From positions 1 to 9,562 of the forward strand of contig JASHVB010000467.1 in NCBI GenBank assembly GCA_030039695.1: 9,562 bases of DNA, in the 5' to 3' direction. The notes beneath the pieces are model-generated. The model did not search any database. It was not told the DNA's origin and saw only the letters and a list, made by a program, of their open reading frames with translations. Numbering within the stretch: position 1 is the first letter of the stretch; each line of letters begins with the position of its first letter. Shown here one piece after another: positions 1 to 6,269 of this stretch. The DNA is from Acetobacteraceae bacterium. GTDB lineage: Bacteria > Pseudomonadota > Alphaproteobacteria > Acetobacterales > Acetobacteraceae. A program made the position numbers and the translations under genes.

Positions 1-222
1 CTGATGCGCAACCGGCCATCTCCAGCAGCCATGAAATCTCCCCGCGATCAGGAGGTACTGAGCATCGAGCGCACGGCACGCGATCTGGCAGCGGCCAAAG
101 TGCGCGTGAGGATTGGGCAGATCTGCTTCGTTGATCATCTCATATTCCATCGCTTCGACAATGAATGGCTTATCACATCGAAAGCGTTTCACATCGCGCG
201 GACCTTCCCCCCGGGAGCGTAG
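1..222 (+). CDS. NTF2-like 'putative lumazine-binding' family protein, 3' part only
   Basis: The visible 72 residues form the C-terminal half of a small cone-shaped NTF2-like protein. The stretch from SIERTARDLAAAKV through IGQICFVDHLIFHRFDNEWLITSKAFH matches the usual ending of this family: an alternating beta strand, then a 'DhLxxxxxDxxWxIxxKxFH' closing strand. Family members are about 120-150 residues, so the N-terminal half probably lies upstream of the window. The frame is open to base 1 and the ATG at base 4 is unlikely to be the true start. The stop is TAG at 220-222. No catalytic residues can be named; proteins of this fold bind small ligands or act on them, and the lumazine label is historical. 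The broken MFS gene follows 56 bases later on the same strand. Confidence 0.75.
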   Translation: MMRNRPSPAAMKSPRDQEVLSIERTARDLAAAKVRVRIGQICFVDHLIFHRFDNEWLITSKAFHIARTFPPGA

Positions 223-278
223 CCGGGGCCTTGACCGTCTGGAGGCGTGGCCCCGCCATCCCTGTGTTCGAGCCTGTC

Positions 279-803
279 ATGTCGGGAACGAGCACCGCTC
301 GGGCCATGCGCATCGCGGTCGCGACAGCTGTCATTGTGCTGCCACTGTTCGCGCCGCAGCCGCTGGTCGGTGCTATCGCCGCCTCATTGCACTTCCCGTA
401 CTGGGCAGTCAACACACCTGCCACGCTGACACTCCTAGGCCATGCTACGGGCCGTTTTCTGCTGACGCCGATGATTGACCTCTTCGAGGTTCGAAGACGC
501 TTCGTGACGACGGCTGTCGCTGATGCGGTTGCCCTCTCGGTTGTTGCGGTCGCACCCTCGGCGGTCGTATTTCCCTTTTCGACTTTCATCGTCGACGTCA
601 TGACCAGTTCCATCCAGATGCTTGTGCCGATGGCTGCAATGCTGGTGCCCGAGGCGCGGCGCGGTGGTGTCATCGGCAGCAGCCGTGGTCCTGCCCAGCA
701 GCGAGGGCATCAGGTTCCGAGCCGACGGTTGGGAGGATGTGGCGGCAGCGGCGCAATGCGCCGCAGCGGGCCGAACGTCAATTTCCGCTTCGAGAAATCA
801 TGA
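279..803 (+). pseudogene. MFS transporter, truncated after about four transmembrane helices
   Basis: From the ATG at 279 the reading frame encodes 174 residues, of which about the first 134 look like the N-terminal third of a 12-helix MFS efflux carrier. There is a helix with the 'LFAPQPLVGAIAASL' ending typical of YnfM/AraJ-like carriers (12-37), a second helix leading into a degenerate motif A (PMIDLFEVRRRF, 64-75), then helices around 77-95 and 98-122 ending in the loop VPEARRGGVIGS. Family members run to about 390-400 residues. Here the homology stops near base 680, and the remaining 40 residues are Arg/Gly-rich, without membrane character, out to the stop at 801-803. This indicates a deletion or insertion junction near 680. 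A longer in-frame start at 165 overlaps the upstream gene and adds nothing family-like. Function is almost certainly lost. Confidence 0.65.
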
Positions 804-840
804 AACAGGGCTTTTCTCATCGCCGCTTCGCGTCCTAACT

Positions 841-864
841 AGTGGTGGCCAAATGAGCACCACT
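841..864. other. perfect 7-bp inverted repeat (hairpin)
   Basis: AGTGGTG at 841-847 and CACCACT at 858-864 can pair around a 10-base loop. It lies just before the T-tract terminator at 874-904 and after the end of the broken MFS frame. No T-run follows this hairpin itself. Confidence 0.4.
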
Positions 865-873
865 CATGAGAAG

Positions 874-904
874 GGCCGGTGCTTCGCGGCCGGCCTGTTT
901 TCTT
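874..904 (+). terminator. probable Rho-independent terminator
   Basis: GGCCGG (874-879) pairs with CCGGCC (890-895) around a 10-base loop, and GTTTTCTT follows at 897-904. This is a standard GC stem plus T-tract pointing rightwards. It lies about 70 bases beyond the stop of the broken MFS frame, so it may be the original terminator of a transcript whose gene has been damaged. Confidence 0.55.
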
Positions 905-973
905 ATTGGCTCATCCAGGAGCGACCAGCGTAATTGAGCCAGTCGCAAGCTTGGGGGAAGCAGGAGGCAAATA

Positions 974-1216
974 GTGGTCTACGCAGTCGCAGTCTGCGCG
1001 TTGCTGGGCAACAGTGGCCGCATGGAATGCCGTCTGGCGTCCTTCCACGATAATGCTCTCGTTCCGACCCGCAGCGAGTGCATGCAACTGGCGCACAACG
1101 GGAACATCGGTCGGACCGTGCCGCCGCCCCCGGGCAAATCGGCGTTCGTCTGCATGCAGAACGACACAGACGGCTGGTTCAAGGGCCAGGGCTGGCAGCC
1201 TGTTGAGCCGCAGTGA
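974..1216 (+). CDS. small four-cysteine hypothetical protein
   Basis: An 80-residue product begins at GTG 974. AGGAGG at 961-966 sits seven bases upstream, which is the main reason for choosing this start and believing the gene. Residues 2-12 are hydrophobic (VYAVAVCALLG) but too short for a convincing membrane span or signal peptide. Four cysteines stand at 8, 19, 36 and 60, spaced as in small cysteine-containing orphan proteins of Rhizobiales. A Pro-run (PPPP, 50-53) and a Trp-containing tail (DGWFKGQGWQP) follow. No domain is recognised and no function is proposed. The reverse strand is also open here, but it lacks a ribosome binding site and its composition is Arg-rich and shadow-like. 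The stop codon overlaps a 12-bp inverted repeat that recurs at 1292. Confidence 0.55.
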   Translation: MVYAVAVCALLGNSGRMECRLASFHDNALVPTRSECMQLAHNGNIGRTVPPPPGKSAFVCMQNDTDGWFKGQGWQPVEPQ

Positions 1217-1303
1217 CGCCCGTCATCCCGCTTGACGACAGAGGCCGGGCCTTCGGATCTGGCCGTTCTCGTTGGCCGACGGCGGGCCGAATGACGCCCG
1301 TCA
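1214..1303. repeat. two identical 12-bp inverted-repeat elements
   Basis: TGACGCCCGTCA occurs at 1214-1225 and again at 1292-1303. Each copy is itself an inverted repeat (TGACG-CC-CGTCA). The copies start 78 bases apart and the first covers the TGA stop of the small cysteine protein. They could be paired protein-binding sites or chance; nothing else ties them to a regulator. Confidence 0.35.
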
Positions 1304-1413
1304 ACAAACGGTAGGAGGCCGGAAACAATCCGAAACATTGCCTGACGTATTCCGGCTGTATCCTGTCGGCGCTGCGTCACCCTACTCCAGCAGTGAAGCC
1401 GAAGCACCAACCT

Positions 1414-1446
1414 GGCGCGCTCATTTCCATCGGGCGCGCCTTTTCT
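1414..1446 (+). terminator. Rho-independent terminator
   Basis: GGCGCGC (1414-1420) pairs perfectly with GCGCGCC (1434-1440) around a 13-base loop, and TTTTCT follows directly. The stem is strong and the T-tract is on the plus strand. It lies about 200 bases after the small cysteine protein, with no better gene between, so it probably ends that transcript or that of a lost gene. Confidence 0.65.
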
Positions 1447-1452
1447 ATTGGT

Positions 1453-1468
1453 ACCGGATCGATCCGGT
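1453..1468. repeat. perfect 16-bp palindrome
   Basis: ACCGGATCGATCCGGT is identical on both strands. It sits seven bases after the T-tract of the preceding terminator. It could be a dimeric repressor site, but no gene start lies near it. Confidence 0.35.
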
Positions 1469-1914
1469 GCGCTAACGTCCTCGCGCCGCGCCTTTCAGCG
1501 AGACGCTGTGCGGAACGCATCATGAGGATCGCCCAGACGACAACTCGTTGCAATCGACAAGTTGCGCAGGTTGCGTGTGGCTCAATCCGGCGTGCTTGCT
1601 GGAAGCGTCGCCAGCGGACGACTCGCTGACCCGGTTCTATTGGCAGGATCGGGGCGAGTGCATCGGCAAGCGGCAGGTCGTTGCGCACCGCAATCCTCGC
1701 GGACTCGCGGTTGTCAAAATCCAACGCTTGGTCGTGGCTCTCTGCCGTCTGATCTCCGCCGTCCGTCGGCTCGATCCGGCGCACATGGTCGAGCTTCAAG
1801 GTGGTTGGTTATCATCATTGATGGGCGGTGGGCTTGATTGAGCGATGGTTGGCAGTTCATGGCCGCCAAGGCGTCCACTGCCAAGTGAGGCTGCCGGTTA
1901 CGCCAGCCGCCCGC

Positions 1915-2772
1915 TCAGTCAGATAGCACCGGCAGCGCGTCATCAAGGGCGATGACATTGTCGCTACTCGCGCTGCACCCCCCGGCCCTGCTGTGATTCC
2001 GATTCCGCACCGCTCTGGGTGGGACACCATCCTTGAGGAACTCGTCGCGCACGGATCGTGGAACCATCGATAGTCCGCAGCGGTCACGCCAGACACTGGT
2101 CACCGCTTGCATCTGGGTCAGGCTTGTTCGGCGAAGTCGCCCGGCCGGCTCTTGACCCTCCTCTGCCGGGAGTGACTCTAACACGACCTCACCAGCGGTT
2201 TCCGACGCCAGACGACGCTGCAGATATCCCGCGCGCAGCGGCCCGCAGACACCGTCCCTGGCGAGACCGACGAGGGCCTGGAGCTTGGCTGCAGCTTCGC
2301 CCGAGACGGCTCCATCGCGCAGCCATCCGCCAACCTGACGCACGATCAGATCCTCGATGCCAACGACTTTCAAGGACAACGACTCACGCCCCGCTTGCCC
2401 CGTTGCCCAGAGATCGATGGCGACGACCAGCGCGTTCGCCTGTTCGGCGGCGCCCAACGGCTCGCGACGCTCAGCAAGGTCGACCCCCACCTGCAGCTCG
2501 GGATGCCACAGTACCCTGCGGACGCTCCCCGGCCGCCTGGCCCAACGAAATCCAGTGGCAAAGAGCTCGATCATCAGCGGGCGTGCCTCAACACAGAGCA
2601 GCTCGATGTCGCGCGTCGACCATAGACCGCCGGTGTAAAGTTCGACGGCCGATGCGCCACTCAATGCGGGATCGAGGGCGCCCACTGGCAAGCGCGCCGC
2701 AGCTTGCGCCAGCACATTCAGCGCTGCGACAAAACTCTCACGCCAAGACGTTCGATCGTTTGCCCGGTTCAT
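1915..2772 (-). CDS. nucleotidyltransferase-fold protein (AbiEii/minimal-NTase-like), orphan
   Basis: The 285-residue product carries the signature of a pol-beta-type nucleotidyltransferase. A GAS turn (39-41) within LSGASAVELYTGGLWS leads to the Dh[DE]h metal motif DIEL, with D55 and E57. A third acidic residue, D98, follows in LQVGVDLAERRE. Residues 136-150 (VVGIEDLIVRQVGGWL) resemble the helix after the core that reads 'xxxEDLIAxKLxAL' in AbiEii-like proteins. All three metal ligands are present, so the core may be active, transferring a nucleotide to RNA or protein. The tail after about 205 (Arg- and Ser-rich) is not recognised. The ATG at 2772 lacks a strong ribosome binding site. No AbiEi or other antitoxin-like gene lies beside it, so a toxin role is only a possibility; a housekeeping or resistance NTase is also possible. 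Confidence 0.7.
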   Translation of the reverse strand: MNRANDRTSWRESFVAALNVLAQAAARLPVGALDPALSGASAVELYTGGLWSTRDIELLCVEARPLMIELFATGFRWARRPGSVRRVLWHPELQVGVDLAERREPLGAAEQANALVVAIDLWATGQAGRESLSLKVVGIEDLIVRQVGGWLRDGAVSGEAAAKLQALVGLARDGVCGPLRAGYLQRRLASETAGEVVLESLPAEEGQEPAGRLRRTSLTQMQAVTSVWRDRCGLSMVPRSVRDEFLKDGVPPRAVRNRNHSRAGGCSASSDNVIALDDALPVLSD

Positions 2773-3239
2773 GGGGCGAGTCTACACGCACCTCGAATCG
2801 CCTGAGAATCGGCAATCGCGCAAAACCGACAGAAATCTCATGGCAAATGCCTGACCTCGCGCGTCGGTGATAGGGACGTCCCTGACCAGGGCCGGCTGGC
2901 GGCTGTCCGCAGAGCGGGCGGTCGGCAGCGCCAGCGCCGTTCGCCATCGCATTGACACAGCCGCAGCCTATTGATCGACGCGCGAGTGGGCGTGGCTCTG
3001 GCGGGTGAGCGATGGCGCTGAGATCCCACCAGCCAAGAAGCCGCGCCGCAAGAGGGGCCGGCGACGCGCCAGTTTGGGGTACGATTGCCGCGCGAGGTCC
3101 GCATGGCGGGCGGGATGATAGCGCAGCTTGCTTGGAGGCTGCCGACAGAAACGGCCGCCCCCGTGGCGCAGGTGTTCCGATCCGGTATGCGCACTCGCTC
3201 ACTCATTGCATGCTTCAACTATCATGCGCATTCCTGACG
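2773..3239. other. intergenic region without a convincing gene
   Basis: This stretch lies between two divergently oriented genes: the nucleotidyltransferase leftwards and the MFS carrier rightwards. Open frames on both strands (minus 2738-3202, minus 2838-3218, plus 3012-3266) are Arg/Pro/Ala-rich and lack motifs and ribosome binding sites. Visible structure is limited to chained palindromes at 2872-2891: AGGGACGTCCCT, overlapping CCCTG-AC-CAGGG. The promoter-like and operator-like signals near 3240-3346 are listed separately. Confidence 0.4.
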
Positions 3240-3268
3240 TTGACGGTGACTACAGCAACATGCTAACG
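3240..3268 (+). promoter_or_regulatory. possible sigma-70-type promoter for the MFS carrier
   Basis: TTGACG at 3240-3245 is close to the -35 consensus. Seventeen bases later CTAACG (3263-3268) could serve as a weak -10. Transcription would begin around 3275, just before the repeat cluster at 3305-3346, which would suit repression by a protein bound there. The -10 match is poor, so this is tentative. Confidence 0.3.
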
Positions 3269-3304
3269 GCGGTGCCAACGTGATTGAATGAAGAACAAAC
3301 TGTA

Positions 3305-3346
3305 TTCTATACAGGTATCTTCTATACAGGTATCTTCTATAGAAGA
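3305..3346. promoter_or_regulatory. tandem 15-bp repeats plus palindrome, candidate operator
   Basis: TTCTATACAGGTATC is repeated exactly at 3305-3319 and 3320-3334, and a third, altered start (TTCTATAG) follows at 3335. Each full copy contains the inverted repeat ATAC-AG-GTAT (3309-3318 and 3324-3333). The third unit forms the 14-bp perfect palindrome TCTTCTATAGAAGA (3333-3346). The cluster is AT-rich in a GC-rich background and ends 15 bases before the MFS start codon. Symmetric sites of this size and spacing are what a dimeric repressor such as a GntR-family protein would bind. No such regulator gene is in the window, so the regulator is inference. Confidence 0.55.
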
Positions 3347-3350
3347 CGAC

Positions 3351-3357
3351 AGGGAGG
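3351..3357 (+). promoter_or_regulatory. ribosome binding site deciding the MFS start
   Basis: AGGGAGG lies five bases ahead of ATG 3362. The alternative upstream start at 3284 has no comparable site, which settles the start in favour of 3362. Confidence 0.7.
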
Positions 3358-3361
3358 GATC

Positions 3362-4657
3362 ATGTCAGCCGCAACCACGTCGGATCGCGCAACACCGTGG
3401 TGGACCGAACCCACCAAAGATCAATGGTATGCGTATGTGGCGGCGTGGCTCGGCTGGACGCTCGACGCATTCGATTTCACGATTTTCCTACTGATCATGG
3501 TGCCGATCGCCAAAGAGTTCGGCGTGCCGTTGGTGAGCGTTCTGGCGGTATTTACCGTGACGCTGTGGCTGCGGCTGCTGGGGGCGACGGCGTCCGGCTG
3601 GTTGGCCGACCGGGTCGGTCGCAAGACGCCGTTGATGATCTCGATACTGGGCTATTCTATCTGTAACTTTGTTGCTGGGTTTTCGCCGAACTTTGCCTTT
3701 CTTTTTGTCTGCCGCGCTGTGCTCGGCATTTTCATGGGCGCGGAATGGCCGGCCGGGGCGGCCTTGGCGATGGAGTCGTGGCCGGCGCGTTCGCGCGGCT
3801 TCATGAGCGGCATGCTGCAAGGTTCATGGGCGCTCGGCTTTCTGCTCTCGAGCGCGATCTACGGGCTGCTCTACAACGCCTGGGGCTGGCGTGGCATGCT
3901 GTGGATCGGCATTGTTCCCGCGCTTGCCGTGGTCTACGTGCGCAGGTTCGTCAAGGAACCCGAGGTCTGGAAGCAGAACCGCGAAATGCAGCGCCGGCAG
4001 AACATCGAGTTCCGCGCGCCGCTGTTCGAGATTTTCCGACTGCGCATGCTGCCCAACACGCTGACAACATGTCTTTGGATGGCAAGTGGGTTTGTTACCT
4101 ATTACACGGTCTTCGGCCTGTTCGCGACCCATCTGCAAAAGGATCTTGGGTTTGGTCCCGAGGCGGTCGCGCTGCCGATCGCTCTGGCAAACGTCACCAC
4201 GTTCCTCTCCAGCTGCTTCTTTGGCGCGGTGGCCGACAAGCTTGGCCGGCGTTGGGCCATGATCATTCCGGCGTCCATCGGCTTTGTCATCACGCCCTTT
4301 TATCTCGGTTTCTTCACGACGAGCTATCCCATTCTCGTGGCGGCGTTCACCATCCAAGGCCTGTTCGTCGGCGCTATTTACGGCCAGAACCCGAGTTATC
4401 TGAACGAGCGGTTTCCGACTGAGGTCCGGGCGACTGCCGCCGGTTTCTGTTATCATCAGGGTGCAATTTGGGGCGGCCTCTGTGGCCCACTGCTCGGCGC
4501 CTGGGCGGCGAGCGCCGGCGGCTTCGCGGTCCCGATGCTGGTCACGACAAGCACTGCGCTCGTGGTATTCATCCTTGCACTGCTCGCCGGCCCAGAGACC
4601 AAAGGCAAAGTCCTGACGCCAGATTTGCAGGTGATCAAGCCGGAAATAGCGGCGTAG
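3362..4657 (+). CDS. MFS proton symporter, SHS/AAHS type (carboxylate uptake)
   Basis: This intact 431-residue inner-membrane carrier has about 12 helices. Helix 1 holds the paired acidic residues of proton-coupled acid transporters (GWTLDAFDF, D35 and D38). Motif A is GWLADRVGRK at 79-88, and a second copy, VADKLGRR, lies near 290-297 in the other half. The central signature RAVLGIFMGAEWPAG (118-132) and the end motif PETKGKVL (411-418) are typical of the sialate/lactate (SHS) and aromatic-acid (AAHS) symporter groups. GQNPSYLNERFPTEVRATAAG and YHQGAIWGG agree best with SHS members. The likely substrate is an organic carboxylate such as lactate or pyruvate; it cannot be fixed from sequence. 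The start at ATG 3362 is chosen because AGGGAGG stands at 3351-3357. A start at 3284 would translate the upstream repeats into an extra 26-residue tail. No catabolic genes adjoin it. Confidence 0.88.
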   Translation: MSAATTSDRATPWWTEPTKDQWYAYVAAWLGWTLDAFDFTIFLLIMVPIAKEFGVPLVSVLAVFTVTLWLRLLGATASGWLADRVGRKTPLMISILGYSICNFVAGFSPNFAFLFVCRAVLGIFMGAEWPAGAALAMESWPARSRGFMSGMLQGSWALGFLLSSAIYGLLYNAWGWRGMLWIGIVPALAVVYVRRFVKEPEVWKQNREMQRRQNIEFRAPLFEIFRLRMLPNTLTTCLWMASGFVTYYTVFGLFATHLQKDLGFGPEAVALPIALANVTTFLSSCFFGAVADKLGRRWAMIIPASIGFVITPFYLGFFTTSYPILVAAFTIQGLFVGAIYGQNPSYLNERFPTEVRATAAGFCYHQGAIWGGLCGPLLGAWAASAGGFAVPMLVTTSTALVVFILALLAGPETKGKVLTPDLQVIKPEIAA

Positions 4658-4778
4658 CACCCAGCCTGGGCTGGCTCGGGCGCGCAGACGCGCGCTACCC
4701 CTCCACAGGCACTCGTGGCGGCGGTGAGATAGCCCGGCTCTGCCGTAACGCGCTCGACGCCTCGCCAGAGCCTAACGC

Positions 4779-5021
4779 TTAGCCTTTCTTCTTGTTCGTT
4801 TGTCGATCAGCTTTCTCTAGCTTGGTTCTCTTCCTGCGCTTCTTCGCATTGCCCGGCGTCGTCGCGGACGGTTCATTCGCGCTGTCGCTGTGCCCATTTG
4901 CGCCATCGGCCAGGATCCGCTGAGCCTCGACCCAATGCTCGATGTCGGCTCCGTGCGGCCGTCCGCGGGCATCCCACAGATAATAGGCAAGTTCGCGGAT
5001 CTGCTCCGTCGTGTCAGGCAT
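4779..5021 (-). CDS. DUF2934 family protein
   Basis: The 80-residue product begins MPDTTEQIRELAYYLWDARGRPHGADIEHWVEAQRIL, the full DUF2934 pattern: an IRxxAYxLWexxGRPxGxDxeHWxxAE helix pair. Small proteins of this family are frequent in Rhizobiales and other proteobacteria, and their function is unknown. After residue 40 comes a low-complexity Ser/Asn/Thr linker and then a strongly basic tail (59-80, KKRRKRTK...NKKKG), which could bind nucleic acid. The ATG at 5021 is chosen over the longer frame from 5090 because the extra 23 residues lack family similarity and lie over the decayed polymerase region. GAGAGAAG just upstream is a weak ribosome binding site. The gene converges on the MFS carrier, with 121 bases between the two stops. 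Confidence 0.8.
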   Translation of the reverse strand: MPDTTEQIRELAYYLWDARGRPHGADIEHWVEAQRILADGANGHSDSANEPSATTPGNAKKRRKRTKLEKADRQTNKKKG

Positions 5022-5119
5022 TGCTTCTCTCAGCCTCGAAAAAATAGGCGCTGCACATAGCAGTGCGTAGCGATTCGCCGCAAGCGCCACCTCCGGCGAT
5101 AGAGTAGCTGCCGTACCGA

Positions 5120-5368
5120 TCAGACGATGGCGCCAAGCTGCAGGTCGAGCTGGGCTGGTCCGTCACGTCCTCCGCCTTGAACACCGAGACCGTCACCCCA
5201 AGCAGCCGTATGCCCTTGGCCGGCGGGTAGATCGAACGGATCAGATCGAGGCTTGTCTCGTGCAGAAGGGCCGCGTCGCGACCGGCGTCGACAGGGTCCT
5301 GGTGCGGCTCGCTTGCCGGAAATCGGCATACTTGATCTGCACGGTCACGGTCCGGCCGAACATATGCG
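5120..5368 (-). pseudogene. dinB: DNA polymerase IV C-terminal remnant, two frameshifts
   Basis: Read leftwards from about 5368, one frame gives MFGRTVTVQIKYADFRQASR, then TRTLSTPVATR. A second frame continues with ALLHETSLDLIRSIYPPAKGIRLLGVTVSVFKAED. A third gives AQLDLQLGAIV and a stop at 5120-5122. In order, these are the start, middle and end of the Y-family polymerase little-finger domain (GRTVTxKxKYADFxQxxRSRT; KGxRLLGVxxS; QLxL at the C-terminus). The first break is consistent with loss of one G at the CGG-GCC junction near 5273-5281. The second lies near 5155-5165. The palm, fingers and thumb (about 250 residues with the catalytic DxD and SxDE) are absent, so the remnant is inactive. 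The sequence upstream of 5370 is unrelated, marking a recombination junction. Confidence 0.8.
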
Positions 5369-5371
5369 CCG

Positions 5372-5800
5372 ATGCGCAATAGCGTCATAGAGGCTAATAA
5401 TCGTCTTGATGCGGCTTTGGGCGACGGATCGTCAGACGCGCGCCGTAGCGAACTCAAGCGTACGCTGAAAGAGTGCCTGGACGCAGCGAAGCACGAAATT
5501 GAGAATCTAGTCGTGAACAACGACGTGTCGCCGTTGGCAGCAAAACGGCAGGCGGAGTTTGACGCCCAGATAAATGAGCTTCAAGAAAGGCTGGCGACCC
5601 ATGAGTGTGAGGATGACGTGATGCCGTGGGGTTCGGTTCCCGCTGCGTCGCCATCATCGGACGTGCTCGCCGGTATTATGCCTTGGCCATCAGGTTGTCG
5701 GCGCGCTCTGGTGGGTCGTCAACGGGCCGCGTCAAAGGGGTGCGCCATTGCTGCGGTAACAGCGCGCCCATCGCCACCTCGATGCGCACATGGGAGATAG
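5372..5800 (+). CDS. hypothetical ORF with charged helical N-terminus
   Basis: The first 78 codons give a protein-like, charged and probably helical sequence (SVIEANNRLDAALGDGSSDARRSELKRTLKECLDAAKHEIENLV, then PLAAKRQAEFDAQINELQERLATHE), suggesting a coiled coil. After about residue 80 the composition turns to Pro/Ser/Arg with no pattern, so the original protein may have ended or lost its frame near base 5610. There is no clear ribosome binding site before ATG 5372, and the frame is open further upstream across the dinB remnant. I do not recognise a family. It may be a fragment joined to the dinB remnant by the same rearrangement. Confidence 0.35.
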   Translation: MRNSVIEANNRLDAALGDGSSDARRSELKRTLKECLDAAKHEIENLVVNNDVSPLAAKRQAEFDAQINELQERLATHECEDDVMPWGSVPAASPSSDVLAGIMPWPSGCRRALVGRQRAASKGCAIAAVTARPSPPRCAHGR

Positions 5801-5902
5801 AGCCCATCACGCAACGGGGGTAGGGCCCGGCATGGTGGGCTACGGTCGGGGAAATGACCGCTCAGCACCCAAGGTTGCTGCAGTTGAAGAGGCTGCTGCG
5901 GG

Positions 5903-6148
5903 ATGACGGAAGCGGCCGCCTTCGTCCGCGCCGGCGCCCCCGCCTGGGCGGGGACTCTGCTCGCCGGTCTGGAGCTGGTGCGGGAGGGGGATGTCGCCCT
6001 GATCCAGGGGCTTGGGTTCATACCCATCCATATGCGGCCGCTGGCTGCCGACGCCATCGCGACCGCCGAGCCGATAGACGCCGACGGCGCGTCGCTGTCA
6101 GGCTATGTCTGCGCGATGTCCGCCACTGCCCATCTGCTGACCCTCTGA
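5903..6148 (+). CDS. small hypothetical protein ahead of the kinase-like gene
   Basis: The 81-residue frame begins at ATG 5903, soon after an in-frame TGA at 5885-5887. Codons end in G or C most of the time, as in the two genes downstream, and the amino-acid make-up looks real (LLAGLELVREGDVALIQGLGFIPIHMRPLAADAIATA). GAGG at 5889-5892 is a weak ribosome binding site, 10 bases away. There is no signal peptide, no clear membrane span and no recognised domain. It precedes the kinase-like gene by 121 bases on the same strand and could share its transcript. It might be an intact small partner or the truncated end of a larger gene. An overlapping frame at 5854-6273 is Arg-rich and looks like its shadow. 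Confidence 0.5.
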   Translation: MTEAAAFVRAGAPAWAGTLLAGLELVREGDVALIQGLGFIPIHMRPLAADAIATAEPIDADGASLSGYVCAMSATAHLLTL

Positions 6149-6269
6149 CACCGGACCGTGATCGGTACTGGGTCTTGCATCGCGTGCCTTCCCGCCTTTC
6201 GTTCTGGTCGTGCATAGTCTCGACCGCCAAGCCGCCAGCCAGGGCGGTCGCGGCGAAGGGCGGACAGCG

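Larger units (their letters stand above)
1217..1914. other. 700-base region with no convincing gene
   Basis: Reading frames of 60-140 codons exist here on both strands (for example minus 1377-1799 and plus 1548-1841). None has a ribosome binding site, a recognisable motif or a protein-like composition. What can be seen is the second TGACGCCCGTCA copy, a good terminator at 1414-1446, and a 16-bp palindrome at 1453-1468. Decayed sequence is the likeliest content. Confidence 0.45.

Noticed and set aside
1377..1841. Opposing open frames of 97-140 codons
   Set aside because: No motif, no ribosome binding site and shadow-like composition on both strands.
2738..3202. 154-codon minus-strand frame upstream of the nucleotidyltransferase
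   Set aside because: Pro/Arg/Ala-rich, no motif, no ribosome binding site, and it overlaps the start of the better-supported gene.
3824..4660. 278-codon minus-strand frame
   Set aside because: Antisense of the well-supported MFS carrier, with Arg/Gln-rich composition and no motif.
4736..4772. 7-bp inverted repeat GGCTCTG/CAGAGCC as a bidirectional terminator between the convergent genes
   Set aside because: The 23-base loop and lack of T-tracts on either strand make it a poor terminator.
5676..5807. 43-residue minus-strand ORF (ATG 5807, TAA 5676)
   Set aside because: It looks mildly protein-like (VRIEVAMGALLPQQW) but has no ribosome binding site and no recognised family; too weak to list.
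5821..6269. tts box (type III secretion promoter) ahead of the kinase-like locus
   Set aside because: I looked for a GTCAG...TCGAAAGCT-type motif upstream of 5903 and 6270 and found none, so a type III link is not supported by regulation.
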